Below, piece after piece: positions 1 to 11,481 of a stretch of 64,000 nt of DNA. A model generated the notes under the pieces. That model did no database searches. It was not told the DNA's origin and saw only the letters and a list, made by a program, of their open reading frames with translations. The DNA comes from Ovis canadensis (lineage: Eukaryota > Chordata > Mammalia > Artiodactyla > Bovidae): the NCBI RefSeq assembly GCF_042477335.2, contig NC_091248.1, positions 118,572,501-118,636,500 of the forward strand, given 5' to 3'. Positions within the stretch are counted from its first letter, which is position 1; each line of letters opens with the position of its first letter. The translations under genes and the position numbers were made by a program.

Positions 1-985
1 GCTTAAATTAAAGTAAGGAAAAGCACTATGTATTCAGGTATGACCTAAATCAAATCTCATATGATTGATTATACAGTAGAGGTGATGAACAGATTCAAGG
101 GATTAGGTCTGGTAGACAGAGTGCCTGAAGAACTATGGACAGAGGTTCATAACACTGTACAGGAGGCAGTGATCAGAGCCATCCCAAAGGAAAAAAAATG
201 GAAGTAGGCAAATGGTTATCTGAGGCTTTACAAATAGCTGAGGAAAGAAGAGAAGTGAAAGGCAAGGGAGAAAGGCAAAGATATACCCAACTGAATGCAG
301 AGTTCCAGAGAATACCAAGCAGAGATAAGAAAGCCTCATTCAATGAACAATGCAAAGAAATACAGGAAAACAATAAAATGGGAAAGACTAAAGATCTCTT
401 CAAGAAAATTGGAGACATTAAGGAAGCATTTCATGCAAGGATGGGCGTGAGAAAGGACAGAAACAGTAAGGATCTAATAGAATCAAGAGATTAAGAAGTA
501 GCAAGAATATACAGAACTATACAAGAAAGGTCTTCATGACCCAGATAACCACGATTGTGTGGTCAGTCACCTAGAGCCAGATCTCCTGGAATGTGAGGTC
601 AAGCGGGCCTTAGGAAGCATCACTACGAACAAAGCTAGTGGAGGTGATGGAATTACAGCTGGGCTATTTCAAATCCTAAAAGATGATGCTGTTAAAGTGC
701 TGCACTCAATATGCCAGCAAATTTGGAAAGCTCAGCAGTGGCCATAGAACTGGTAAGGTCAGTTTTAATTCCAATCCTCAAAAAAAGTAACGTCAAAGTA
801 TGCTCAAACTACTGCATAACTGCACTCATTTCACCTGTAAGCAAGGTTATGCTCAAAAATCCTTCAAGCTAGGTTTCAGCAATACATAAACTGAGAACTT
901 CTAGATGTACAAGTTGATTCAGAAAGGGCAGAGGAACCAGAGACCCAATTGCCAACATCTGCTAGATCATGGAGGAGAAAGCAAT

Positions 986-1248
986 AACACCACGCCAGTA
1001 CTCTTGCCTGGAAAATCCCATGGATGGAGGAGCCTGGTGGGCTACAGTCCATGGAGTCGTGAAGAGTCAGACATGACTGAGTGACTTCACTTTCACTTTT
1101 TACCTTCATGCATTGGAGAAGGAAATGGCAACCCACTCCAGTGTTCGTGCCTGGAGAATCCCAGGGACAGGGGAGCCTGGTGGGCTGCGGTCTATGGGGT
1201 CGCACAGAGTCGGACACGACTGAAGCGACTTAGCAACAGCAGCAGCAA
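986..1248 (+). mobile_element. Bov-A2 SINE nested in BovB
   Basis: Two A-type monomers in a row, each ending with a GACTGA-type segment, and a terminal run of CAGCAGCAG. The BovB sequence CTAGAT(C/T)ATGGAG...AAAGCAA occurs on both sides (from 962 and from 1250), which fits a target-site duplication. The insertion therefore post-dates the BovB copy. Confidence 0.85.
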
Positions 1249-1770
1249 CTAGATTATGGAGAAAGCAAGAGAATTCCAAGAAAAACATCTACTACTGCTT
1301 CACTGACTACGCTAAAGCCTTTGACTGTGTGGATCACAACAAACTGTGGGAAATTCTTAAAGAGATAGGAATACCAAACCACCTCACTTGCCTCCTGAGA
1401 AACCTGTATGCAAGTCAAGAAGCAACAGTTAGAACTGGACATACAACAATGGACTGGTTCAAAACAGGGAAAGGGTATGTCAAGGCTGTATATTGTCACT
1501 CTGCTTATTTAACTTACATGCAGAGTACATCATGTACAATGCTGGGTTGGATGAATCACAAGCTATAATCAAAACTGCCGGAAAAAATATCAACAACCTC
1601 AGATAAGCATATGATACCACTCTAATGGCAGAAAGTGAAGAGGAACTAAAGAGCTGCTTGATATGGGTGAAAGAGGAGAGTTTCAAAGCTGGCTTAAAAT
1701 TCAACGTTCAGAAAACTAATATCCTAGCATCCAGTCCCATCACTTGATGGCAAACAGAAGGGGAGAAAGT

Positions 1771-2094
1771 GGGCTTCCCTCATAGCTCAGTTGGAAAAGA
1801 ATCCGCCTGCAATGTAGGAGACCTGGGTCCGATCCCTGGGTCAGAAAGATTCCCTGGAGAAGGGATAGGCTACCCACTCCAGTATTCTTGGGCTTCCCTT
1901 GTGGCTCAGCTGGTAAAGAATCTGCCTGCAACTCGGGGAGACCTGGGTTCGATCCCTGGGTCAGGAAGATCCCCTGGAGATGGGAAAGGCTACCCACTCC
2001 AGTATTCTGGCCTGGAGAATTCCATGGACTGTGTAGTCCATGGGGTCGCAAAGAGTCAAACGTGACCGAGTGACTCTCACTTCACTTCACTTCA
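1771..2094 (+). mobile_element. Bov-tA SINE (double tRNA-unit form) nested in BovB
   Basis: Starts with the tRNA-Glu-like head GGCTTCCCTCATAGCTCAGT. A second, truncated-A/tRNA head begins at 1889. It ends in the A-unit ATTCCATGGACTGTGTAGTC and a TTCACTTCAC tail. The GGTTCGATCCC B-box-like segment at about 1945 is SINE-derived and not a tRNA gene. Confidence 0.88.
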
Positions 2095-2876
2095 ACTGGA
2101 AGTAGGGATAGATTTTATTTTCTTAGGCTCCAAAATCACTAGGATGGTGACTGCAGCCATGATGCTTGCTCCTTGGAAAGAAAGCTATGACAAACCTAGA
2201 CAGTGTATTAAAAAGCAGAGACATCACTTTGCCAACAAAGGTCTATAGAGTTAAAGCTATGGTTTTTCCAGTAGTCATGAACGGATGTGAGAGTTGGACC
2301 ATAAAGAAGGCTAAGCACCAAAGAATTGATGCTTTTGAATTGTGATGCTGGAGAAGATTCCTGAGAGTCCCTTGGACAGCAAGGAGATCAAACCAGTCAA
2401 TCCTAAAGGAAATCAACTCTGAATATTCATTGGAAGGACTTATGCTGAAGGTGAAGCTCCAACACTGACGACCTGATGCTGGGAAAGACCAAAGGCAAAA
2501 GAAGGGGGCGGCAGAGGATGAGATGGTTAGATGGCATCACTGACTCAATGGACAGGAATTTGAGCAAAAACTCCAGGAGACAGTGGAGAACAGAGGAGCC
2601 TGGTGTGCTGCAGTCTATGGGGTCACAAAGAGTCAGGCGTGACTTAGCCACTAAACAATAAGAAAAACAGAATTGTGTGATTTCAAAACAGTGAGAAATA
2701 AGTTGGTTGAAATGGTAAAACAGACCTAAATCAGAGCAAGCTAAGAACGCAGGCAGAACAGTTTGGATTTTATACCACAGGAAAGAGTAAGTTATCCAAA
2801 GGATGAATGAAATAAAACAGAACTTAATTTAAGGGCAAGGTTCCCTTCATTCATCCCACCTCTTTCTTCTGCTTAC

Positions 2877-2988
2877 CTCCACAGGCAGTAATTCAGTTGA
2901 CTTGTTAAAAGCACTTGGGGTCCACTGTTTAGAGATACTGACTTTGACGTTGCTAAATGTTTTTCTTGACGCATGAAGCAACGAGTAA
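2877..2988 (-). CDS. SLC37A3: SLC37A3 coding exon 3
   Basis: 112 bp. Acceptor TTTTGT-AG precedes TTACTCGTTG on the minus strand (AG = plus 2989-2990). The donor GTAAGCAG follows CCTGTGGAG (GT = plus 2875-2876). The first nucleotide completes the Ser codon split after exon 2 (AG|T). The exon encodes the cytoplasmic end of TM1 and the first loop, with HASRKTFSNVK and ISKQWTPSAFN. No alternative frame is open with matching splice phases. Confidence 0.93.
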
Positions 2989-4432
2989 CTACAAAAGAAA
3001 GAGGAAATATAGCTGAATGCATAAAAAAGAAAACACATTCGATAAAATCACAGATGTATTGCCACGTTTTATCCCATTTTAGAATTCTTCTCATTTAAAA
3101 AAGAAAGAGTACTGCTTTATAAGAACTATCCATTGAAACAGCCTCCGCTAAGCAAAGGAGCAACTAACCTGTCTTCTTCCATATAAACCCCCATGTTCGC
3201 TTGTAGCAGGTCCCTGGACCCAGAAGATGGAGATGCGACAGATCCCAGCCCCTTAAAATCATGGTTGCTGCTCCATAAGGTCAAGTCTTTAGCAACCTCT
3301 GGCCACTCCCTACACTAGCCATTCAATAGCTTTTTCCTTGAGGTCTGTTCCTCAACCCCTCACAAGTGGATTTCCTGTAAAGCAAGTATCTAAAATTACC
3401 TACCAACTCTTATATAATTAGAAAACCATTTTCCTAGTTTCTGCCTTGAAAAAAAAATTATCATGTGTGGTGCCTTCAATAAACATTAATAATAAATAAA
3501 ATCTATTCAGAAGAAATAATCAAAATACTGAGTCACAGAATTTGTGAATACTGTGCCCCCAACACCAAAAAGTCTGGCTGACGTCATCAACGGACCACTA
3601 CCGAGAGCTACCAAGGGCCCTTGAGTCAGACACGGTCGATTCTTCGGCATGCTGACTGGGCAGGTTCTCATAAGAGTAACCAGAGTTCCTCACAGAGATC
3701 TCCGACCATCTCTACTGCTCAATGAGGCACACAGCCCTCCCTAGAAATGCACATCCTTTGCTTTCAAGCTCCTGGTTTTAACAATTAAAGGACTTTATAT
3801 CAGATCAAAGGTTTTCAATCATAGCGGTACTGACATTTTGTGTTAGTTGCTCAGTTATGTCCGACTCTTTGCGACCCCATGGATTGTAGCCTGCCAGGCT
3901 CCTCTGTCCATGGGATTCTCCAGGAAAGAATACTGGAGTGGGTAGCCATTCCCTTCTCCAGGGGATCTTCCCAACCCAGGGATCAAACCTGCAGCTGCTG
4001 CATCGCACACAGATTCTTCACCGTCTGAGCCCCCAGAGAAGCCATACTGCCATTTTGGGCTCCCCAAGTTCTCTACCATGGGGGGCTGTCCCAGACACAG
4101 TAATATGTTTAGTAGCATCCCTGGTCTCTACCTACTAGATACAAGCAGCACGCATTCCCCTAGTGTGACAACTAAAAATGTCCTCAAACATTGCCAAACA
4201 CAGGTGAGAATGGAGATCCACAATACTAGAGCTCACAAAGAACAGCAGACCATTAGTCAGGCCAATCTTGCCACGCAATAAACAGCTCCTTCAAAAGGAA
4301 AACAAGAACAACAACAAGAACAGAGCTTCAGAGGCCCACTTACCTGAAGAAGGTGAGCAGGAACACGACCATGTGATGATGGCTGAACCGGGAGAGCAGA
4401 GCTCCTCTTTGAAAAATATTTGGCCAGGCCAT
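2877..4432 (-). CDS. SLC37A3: SLC37A3, N-terminal coding part (two exons; gene continues off the left edge)
   Basis: SLC37A3 is a 12-TM major-facilitator protein of the sugar-phosphate exchanger family. It is known to reside in lysosomes with ATRAID, where it releases nitrogen-containing bisphosphonates. Two exons are readable on the minus strand. Exon 2 codes from an ATG at 4432 down to 4344 (29 codons plus 2 nt). Exon 3, 2988-2877, continues for 38 codons and ends in phase 0. The joined N-terminus begins MAWPNIFQRG, has the HHH-MVVFLL start of TM1, and continues with SYSLLHASRKTFSNVK, which is characteristic of this paralogue. About 67 residues of a family length near 490 are in the window. 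The next exon lies to the left of position 1. Identification rests on recognised family sequence. Confidence 0.93.
2989..3827. other. SLC37A3 intron 2, unique sequence
   Basis: Intron between coding exons 3 and 2, outside the Bov-tA at 3841-4044. No recognisable gene, RNA or young repeat. An A/T-rich stretch with AATAAATAAA near 3490 may be an old repeat tail, but I cannot name it. Confidence 0.6.
3841..4044 (-). mobile_element. Bov-tA SINE with target-site duplication
   Basis: Minus-orientation Bov-tA (A-unit first, tRNA head last). Flanked by a 13-bp direct repeat with one mismatch, TACTG(A/C)CATTTTG, at 3828-3840 and 4045-4057. Confidence 0.88.
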
Positions 4433-4504
4433 GTTCCTCCTGACCTTCCTTCTCACCGTGACCTTAAAGTCTGGAGAGTGAATGGTTTACATCATTTCTT
4501 CTTT
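4344..4504 (-). CDS. SLC37A3: SLC37A3 exon 2 (5' UTR plus start codon)
   Basis: Acceptor GTCTTTCCAG ends at plus 4505. The 72 bp from 4504 to 4433 are 5' untranslated. The ATG has its A at 4432, in the context AGGAACATGG. Coding continues to 4344, with donor GTAAGTGGG (GT = plus 4342-4343). An upstream ATG at about 4494 is followed immediately by a stop (ATGATGTAA), so it forms at most a minimal upstream ORF. The encoded segment opens with polar residues and then hydrophobic VVFLLTFF, the beginning of TM1. Confidence 0.92.
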
Positions 4505-5427
4505 CTGGAAAGACAAAACACAGAATTAACATTACTCATAATAGGCATATTATCCAAAAACGGAATTATTTAGACTTAACATTATATAATCAGGCCTTGG
4601 GGGGGGGGGGGAATCACATGGATTAGTTGACACCAGAAAACCAGATTGATGATTATGTTTTATAGCTATTAGCCAGTCTTTTAAAAAGAAATCCTGGACA
4701 AAAGATTACGTTCTAACAGAATGAACTCTCACACAGACTGACAGGAAAATCACTAATTCAGACCCGAAAATGAGCAAAGGAAATGAATAGACAACTCAGA
4801 AGAAATGAAACAGCTATTAAACTTATCAAACAAAAGTTCTAATCTCATTAGAACATAAGCAATGCCAATCACGGTAATAAAAAACAGTCTGCACAGTTAA
4901 AAAGACTGTTCAATGTAGCTCAAGATCTGAAGATTCTAAACCCTCACACACTGCTGACAGAAGTGAAAACTAACACATTTTACAGGAAGTTGATCTGGCC
5001 GTGTTGAGAGCTGCTGACAAAAAAAAAAATAATTCAACTGTCAGGGATCTATTCCTAAAGAAATACAAGATACATTCAACTCTATACAAAAGCAAGTTTT
5101 CACAAAAAGTCATTTCTTCTTATGTGAAGAAACAAAATCTGTGTCAGTCATAAAGGAACAGGGGAAAGAAACAGGGCCACTCTGCCACCTCTTTCCACTA
5201 TTTCCTCTCACCTCTCCACTGCCCTCTCACAAAGTCTCATGCACGCTCTGATGTCCAACAATAATAAAGCATAAAGTAAGCATCTAAACTTAATGTCTCC
5301 AGTTATGAGTCTACAGAAACAACCTAAGCATGTAATAAGATGGGAACAATTAAACAAATGACAGTGGCTGAATTACATCTGGCTGAATATTTTATCATTT
5401 CATCATCTGACATGATGATTAAGACTT

Positions 5428-5547
5428 TTTTTTTTTTGGCTGTGTTGGGTCTTCACTGTGACTCGCAAGCTCTCTCTAGTTGGGGCCAGTAGGCTGAGTT
5501 GATCCCAACCAAGGATCGAAACCTACATCCCCTGCACTGGAAGGCAA
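5428..5547 (-). mobile_element. CHR-type tRNA-Glu SINE
   Basis: Poly-T start, then TTGGCTGTGTTGGGTCTTC, the reverse complement of the CHR 3' body. The direct repeat ATTAAGACTT at 5418-5427 and 5548-5557 is a plausible target-site duplication. Confidence 0.8.
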
Positions 5548-5621
5548 TTAAGACTTCTTCATAACATGAGAAAATGTCAGGTGAAAAAAGTAGCATATGA
5601 CATTTAAATGTAATCAACCGA

Positions 5622-5897
5622 ACTCTGCTGCTGCTGTTGCTGCTAAGTCGTTTCAGTCGTGTCCAACTCTGCGACCCCACAGATGGCAACCCACCAGGCT
5701 CTGCCGTCCCTGGGATTTTCCAGGCAAGAACACTGCAGTCGGTTGCCATTTCCTTCTCCAATGCATCAAAGTGAAAGTGAAGTCGCCCAGTCGTGTCTGA
5801 CTCTTCACGACCCCATGGACTGCAGCCTACCAGGCTCCTGCGTCCATGGGATTTTCCAGGCAAGAGTGCTGGAGTGGGTTGCCATTGCCTTCTCCAA
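5622..5897 (-). mobile_element. Bov-A2 SINE
   Basis: Begins GCTGCTGCTGTTGCTGCTAA and contains two A-type monomers, each with GTGTC(C/T)(A/G)ACTCT. It ends GCCATTGCCTTCTCC. Confidence 0.9.
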
Positions 5898-6395
5898 ACC
5901 AAACTCTAGGTTTACATAATATTTACAAGTAAATAAGGAATATATAGCTCTTTCTGGGTAGCAGGAATATAGGTAGTTTCAGTTTTCTATATACTTCCCT
6001 AAAAGTTCTACAATAAACGTGTATCTTACTGTGGAAAACATCCACAGGGCTGGAAAAGTTCTATGCCTTATCTTCACAGTAGGAAAAAATAAAATTAACA
6101 AAATATCTTGTGTTTTAAACATATAAATATCTTGTATTATAAACAGTCAAGGTAGGAGATAAACTCAAGAGCTCCCAACACTAAAGTCAATTTATCACAG
6201 GACTTTGCCCAAGGCTGTGTTCCCTGTACCTGTTATTTATAATCTTCTTCTCTACTATAATTTACACTACTGCTTGGCAGGTGAACTGAAAACCTTAAAT
6301 GCTGAAGAGACCCAGTTGAAAGGCCATTCTTGAAACTTTGCAATTAAAAAGTACAAAGCTGAGGTGGTTAAAATTATATAAACACGATAGCTGAT

Positions 6396-6522
6396 TCACC
6401 AACTGGCTGTGAGCCTTGGGACTAGTCAGTCTCTCTGATTCACAGACACGTCATTTATAAAACGGCCTGTCTCTTCTGAGAGTTATGAGACCACAATAAA
6501 CAACATATGCAAGGTATTAAGA
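6396..6522 (+). mobile_element. MIR SINE (ancient)
   Basis: MIR-like core with ACTGGCTGTGAGCCTTGGG and a CTCTCTGATTCACAG segment. Diverged, with borders approximate. Confidence 0.6.
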
Positions 6523-7017
6523 GAATTATTTTGGTGACTGATTTGCCCATGGTTAATCCCATAACTGGAAGATGTAGCTAATGTCATATACTCATTCTCC
6601 TTGAAAAATGTTAACAAAATTATGAGCCGAGTAAGGCTATAAATTTCCACTCACAAAAATGTAAGTGAACTTTCTGTCTATAATTCCAGGAAGTGACAAA
6701 CCCAAGAGCTACTAGTGTTACTGCTAAATTTACCTCCATCTGCCAAATTGAATGTGACGCCCAAGTGAAACAACTCCAAGCTCTAACTATTCTTTACAAA
6801 TCCTACTTCTTTGAACTGAACACATTCACAACTCAAAACGCTGGACTGAATACTTCAGAAAAGGGCGTGGGTTACAAAATTCTATAATTAATCAGGCAAG
6901 ATAATAATTCCAAAAATATATGCTCCAACAGACCTCAATTACCTTGCTTCGGCAATAATGGTTGAGGATTTCAGGGCTGTAAGCAACAATAATGGTTTTA
7001 AATGACTACCATCTGGA

Positions 7018-7163
7018 AAGAATCCTGGTGTGGGTTGCCATTTCCTTCTCCAGGGATCTTTCCAACCCAGGGATCAAACCCAGGTCTCCTGCATTGCAAG
7101 TAGGCTCCTGCATTGCAGGCGGATTCTTTCCGTACTGAGCCACCTGGGAAGCCCAATGGTCTT
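7018..7163 (-). mobile_element. Bov-tA SINE, 5' truncated
   Basis: A-unit remnant TGGGTTGCCATTTCCTTCTC, then the reverse tRNA head ending GAGCCACCTGGGAAGCCC. A short internal duplication (CTCCTGCATTGCA twice) is present. Confidence 0.85.
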
Positions 7164-7277
7164 TTTTTTTTGTTTTGTTTTTTATTTTTTTAATTTTAAT
7201 ATCTTTAATTCTTACATGTGTTCCCAAACATGAACCCCCCTCCCCCCTCCCTCCCCATAACATCTCTCTGGGTCATT
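7164..7277 (-). mobile_element. Ruminant L1 3' tail, strongly 5' truncated
   Basis: Poly-T followed by TTTTAATTTTAATATC and a C-rich ACCCCCCTCCCCCCTCC segment, the reverse of a ruminant L1 3' end. Bounded by a perfect 15-bp duplication, AAGCCCAATGGTCTT, at 7149-7163 and 7278-7292. Confidence 0.85.
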
Positions 7278-7867
7278 AAGCCCAATGGTCTTAAATGACT
7301 ACTAAGATGTTTGAGACTACCTAGATTTAGTTCCTAAACAAACCACTTTTTCCTTAGCTACAGTGACGGGAGAGAAAATGCTTCATAATTACAACGGGAA
7401 AGAGTTTTAAATATTCACCTGATGTTGGCAGAAAGCCATTTAAAATGAATATTACTACAACACCTGGTCCTAGGTAATTACAATCATTAATAATACCTTG
7501 TACTAATGAGCCCTACATCACAAAAGTGATATCTGATCACCTGTGAGCTCTGGGGCCCTTGGGAAGCACAGTTTTTTTTATCAAGTCTGAGTCCATCAAG
7601 CACATTCTATTTTTACAATATTTTCTTTCTGGCTCTTAAGTATAGACTGAACAAATCTAACATTTTTCAAGTGTATGTAAGTGTTGTTATAATCAATAAA
7701 ACCAAAATTCATTTTAAGTGTTTCTAAATTACTAGAAGCTAGTCATTTAGTATTTTCTTTATCCATGAATACTGCATATACAAATGTCATGGGAGAATAA
7801 GAATGATCTTTAAAAAAATTAAACATATAAGAAGGTAGGTCCTTGCCATCAGAAAGAACCATCAGGG

Positions 7868-8040
7868 GACTTCTCCGGTGGTCCAATGGTTAAGACTTTG
7901 CTTCCCAACGCAGGGGATGCTGGTTTGATCCCTGGTCAGGGAGCTAAGACCCCACATGCCTCCTGGGCCAAAAAACCAAAACATAAAACAGAAGCAGTAT
8001 TGTAATGAATTCAAAAAAGACTTTAAAAAAAAAAGGAAAG
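7868..8040 (+). mobile_element. CHR-type SINE
   Basis: tRNA-Glu-like head ACTTCTCCGGTGGTCCAATG with a GATCCCTGGTCAGGGA B-box region and an A-rich tail to about 8040. Confidence 0.82.
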
Positions 8041-8884
8041 AAAGAAAGAACCATCAAGCCCTGTTCTATAATACTTCTCAAAGAAAGATCGAGATCACTA
8101 ACTCATTTGATTTGTCAGGAAGCTTTCTGGAGACTCACAGGATCTTCCACACAAGGTACTTCCCAGAATGGAATACTCCATATCGTGTGATCCAGGCTGA
8201 ATGAAAAATGGCTTCACTTGTGACACGTCCAGGCAGAGCTGGCAATCTCCCCCTTATGAACACTGCCTTGGAAAATAAGACATTCCACAAATTTCACGTT
8301 CCACACATATTTAGAATCCATTCCAACTCAAATATACTAAGAATTAAAGTTTTCTTGGGGGGAAACAGATTGCAAAGAGGAAAGGCAGAAAAAAAGGCAG
8401 AAAAGGTGATCACTAGTCACCTCCATCTCATCAGACCCAACCTTGCCCAGCCACCCCACCCCACTGCGGGAAGGAAATGCTCTCTGGAAATGGACAAAAG
8501 TGGTTAATCAAGTTCTGTATATCAGGACCCTGCTTTGCAAGTTCCGTCTTTCTTACTTATCCTGGTGGACTCCTGCCTGCCCCTAGATAACACCACTTCC
8601 CCTGGGGTCTTTCAAGGAGAAGCAATCTTACTTCTCACAACCACTTTTCCTCCTGGCGAAAGGCCAGCTTCTCTGAAGCTCCTGGGCCTTGCTGCCCACT
8701 GCCCGTCCCAGCTCTTGTCCCCTGCTCTCTCACTGTCCCCCGTTCTGTCTCTTGTCAACACCCAAGGGGATACCCCCGCAGTCCCCTGGCCTCTTTCCCA
8801 CCAATTTTTTCTTCTATTGCACAAGAAAAACCCACTCCGTGGTCAAAACCCAGCCAGTTTCCAGTCAACAGTAAGTGCATCAAC

Positions 8885-9035
8885 CAGTCAGTGCTAAGTG
8901 CATCCCATATTCTCCAGGCAAGAAAGCTGGAGTGGGTTGCCATTTCCTTCTCCAGAGGATCTTCCTGACCCAGGGATCGAACCTGGCTGGGTCTCCCACA
9001 GCGCAGGCAGATTCTTTACCGTCTGAGCCATGTCT
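8885..9035 (-). mobile_element. Bov-tA SINE, partial
   Basis: A-unit TTCTCCAGGCAAGAAAGCTG followed by the reverse tRNA head, ending TTCTTTACCGTCTGAGCC. Confidence 0.85.
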
Positions 9036-9857
9036 GCCCTTTCACCTCCCAAACTGGATTTCAAACATCCAACTTTCCTTACTTCCAGAAAACTGCTTAC
9101 TTCAAACTCTCCACTCGAACAGTCATTTTGCCTCGGCAGGCTCCCAACTCGGTCACCTCCCCAAGTTGTTTTCATCCATGACCCTCCTCCTCTTCTTTCC
9201 CAACTTAGAATCTAGGCTTATCTGCCTTATGAGCCTTTTTTCCTTGCTTGCCTCTGGCGTCCTCCTCTGCGCCTAAGTGGTGGAGTTTTGCCAGAGAAAA
9301 ATCACACGAGCAGGCTGGTTTTGCTTTTCAGACTCAAAACCACAAACCTCAAAGGGCATGCAACACTGCCCAGCAAGTCTTCACTTCCCTAATGACCTGC
9401 TTTCTCAGCCTCTAAGATAACCATTTACACGGCTCTCTCTTAACTTCCAACCTCTGTCTCCCCGTCATCTGGTACCACGGCTTTCCGCCAACGACTCCCA
9501 GAGCACCAGCTCTAACCTGGACCCTCCAGGGCTCCAACACGACAGCCAACTGACCACTTGGCCATCCTTGGAGCTACAACACAATTCTCCACTGTCTCCC
9601 TCTAAACCTGTCCCTCACCAGCACTGTCCTCAGAAGAAGGTACCACCAAGGCAACCAGCACAAAGCCCTCATTTCTCCCTACCTCTCAGCTTCTGCATCC
9701 TACCTATTGCTAAATCCATCCTTTTCACCTCCAAAGTTCATCCCCAATCCATCCTCTTCTATCCATCCTCACGCCGCTACCAAAATCAACCACCCATCTC
9801 TTCCATCAAGTCTAATGCAACAGCCTCCTGCAAGGTTTCACTATTTTACATCTAGCG

Positions 9858-9874
9858 TGCACACACACACACAC
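9858..9874 (+). repeat. (CA)n microsatellite, short
   Basis: CACACACACACACACA run of about eight units. Confidence 0.8.
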
Positions 9875-9924
9875 GCCTTCCTGTATTTTTTCTCTCTTCT
9901 CAAAGTGTTCCTTACCACAGATGT

Positions 9925-9995
9925 TGTTGGTGAAGAATCTGCCTGCAATGCAGGAGACTCAGTTCGATTCCTGGGTTGGGAAGATCCGCTGTTAA
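9925..9995 (+). mobile_element. Bov-tA fragment (tRNA head)
   Basis: GTTGGTGAAGAATCTGCCTG to TTGGGAAGATCCGCT, a truncated tRNA-derived head without its A-unit. Confidence 0.75.
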
Positions 9996-10084
9996 CATTG
10001 TCACTGACTCACCTACTTGGGTGTTCCAAGAATTGAATTAAAATTGTGTATGAATGCAACAAGAAAAAAAAATAGAAGGAACAG

Positions 10085-10300
10085 GCTCCCCACTCCAATA
10101 TTCTTGGGCTTCCCTTGTGGCTCAGCTGGTAAAGAATCTGCCTGCAATGCAGGACACCTGGGTCCAATCCCTGGGTTGGGAAGATCCCCTGGGGAAGAGA
10201 AAGGCTACCCACTCCAGTATTCTGGCCTAGAGAATTCCATGGACTATATAGTCTATTGGTTCACAAAGAGTCAAACACGACTGAGCAACTTTTACTCACT
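10085..10300 (+). mobile_element. Bov-tA SINE
   Basis: Partial A-unit CCCCACTCCAATATTCTTGG, then the head GGCTTCCCTTGTGGCTCAGC, a full tRNA unit and an A-unit ending GACTGAGCAACTTTTACTCA. Confidence 0.9.
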
Positions 10301-10544
10301 CACAGATGTAAAATACTTATCACTTTTCTAGAAAATTCTCTCAGCTCATTCTAGCATTCCCCAAACCACATTCTTCCTACCTATTCTGAACATATTCCAA
10401 AGACAGTAGTTTTCAAGATAGAAATCTTTCCCTCCCCAAGACAAAGGACTTACAGTCAAGTCAAAGGTCATTGCTGTGACATTTCCTTATCACTGATGAA
10501 CAAGACAAATCAGAGCCTGAGACAATGACTAATACACACTGCCG

Positions 10545-10800
10545 CCGCTGCTGCTGCTGAGTCGCTTCAGTAGTGTCCGACTCTATGTGACCCCATAGAC
10601 GGCAGCCCGCCAGGCTCCTCCATTTCCTGGATTCTCCAGGCAAGAACACTGGAGTGGTTTGCCATGTCCTTTTCCAATGCACGAAAGTGAAAAGGGAAAG
10701 GGAAGTCGCTCAGTCCTGTCTGACTCTTAGCGACTCCACAAACTGCAGCCCACCAGGCTCCTCCGTCCATGGGATTTTCCCGGCAAGGGTACTGGAGTCA
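10545..10800 (-). mobile_element. Bov-A2 SINE
   Basis: GCTGCTGCTGCTGAGTCGCT start and two A-type monomers, the second from about 10700. Confidence 0.9.
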
Positions 10801-10888
10801 GTAACAATTCACCACACTGATTTTGAGCTTCTAAAAGTATCCTTTTGTGGTTATTTTCTGATGCAGAGACTGAAATCAAAGATTAACA

Positions 10889-11218
10889 GGACTTCCCTGG
10901 TGGAGCAGTGGATAAGAACACACCTGCCAATGCAGGGGACATGGGTTTGATCCTCAGTCCAGCAAGATTCCATATGCAGAGGAGTAACTAAGCCCATGTG
11001 TCACAGCTACTGACGCCCAAGCACCTAGAGCCTGTGCTTGGCAAAAAGTGAAGCCATTACAAGGAGAAGCCTGTGCACCGCAAACAGAGAGTGGCCCCTG
11101 ATCACTGCAACTAGAGAGGAGCCCCGCCTCCCCCCATCAGGGCAACCAGAGAAAGCCTGCAGGCAGCAAGGAAGACCCAGCACAATCAAAAATAATAAAC
11201 TAATAATTAAAAAAGATT
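10889..11218 (+). mobile_element. CHR-type SINE, near full length
   Basis: Head ACTTCCCTGGTGGAGCAGTG, central AAGCACCTAGAGCCTGTGCT, and 3' AGCACAATCAAAAATAATAA tail. Confidence 0.88.
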
Positions 11219-11239
11219 AAGAGAAGGCTGTCATGGCCC

Positions 11240-11395
11240 ACACAGTAGCATGCAAGTTCCAGCTAGAATCCAAGACCCTCGACTTCACACCTTTGAGTCT
11301 CAATTTCCTCATGAAGGATTTACATGAGATCATTTAAAAAGAGTTCTAAGTATAGTGCCTGCCATACAGCAAACATTCAACAATGGAAAAAAATA
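11240..11395 (+). mobile_element. MIR SINE (ancient)
   Basis: MIR-like GAGTCTCAATTTCCTCATGA followed by GTGCCTGCCATACAGCAAAC. Confidence 0.65.
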
Positions 11396-11481
11396 ATAAT
11401 TCAGGCATCAAAACACTGAAGAAAGCTGTTCTAGCTGGAACTTTCATGCTGTATGTGGGCCATCTGAAGTCCAGATGACAG

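Larger units (their letters stand above)
1..2662 (+). mobile_element. BovB LINE (RTE clade), 3' half, decayed and interrupted
   Basis: A long BovB copy entering from the left edge. Conceptual translation gives separated pieces of the BovB polyprotein in different frames: a Lys/Arg-rich connector at 198-494, a reverse-transcriptase fingers segment at 559-747 with the motif TNKASGGDGI, and a palm segment at 1329-1568 beginning DHNKLWEIL. It then runs into the typical BovB 3' end at 2095-2662. In-frame stops and frame changes separate the pieces, so no functional protein is encoded. Two SINEs are nested in it (986-1248 and 1771-2094). It lies in the SLC37A3 intron downstream of exon 3, in antisense orientation to that gene. 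Confidence 0.93.

Noticed and set aside
198-1568. Reverse-transcriptase-like frames as a functional retrotransposon gene
   Set aside because: The frames are broken by stops, frame shifts and two nested SINEs. The 5' half with the endonuclease is not in the window.
1769-2065. tRNA-Glu-like segments with GGTTCGATCC B-boxes throughout the window (this one as example) as tRNA genes
   Set aside because: They are heads of Bov-tA and CHR SINEs, continue into SINE bodies, lack a full cloverleaf and recur dozens of times.
8535-9276. 120- and 133-codon plus-strand frames in SLC37A3 intron 1
   Set aside because: The second runs through a Bov-tA. The first is in pyrimidine-rich intron with an opposing minus frame and no recognisable product.
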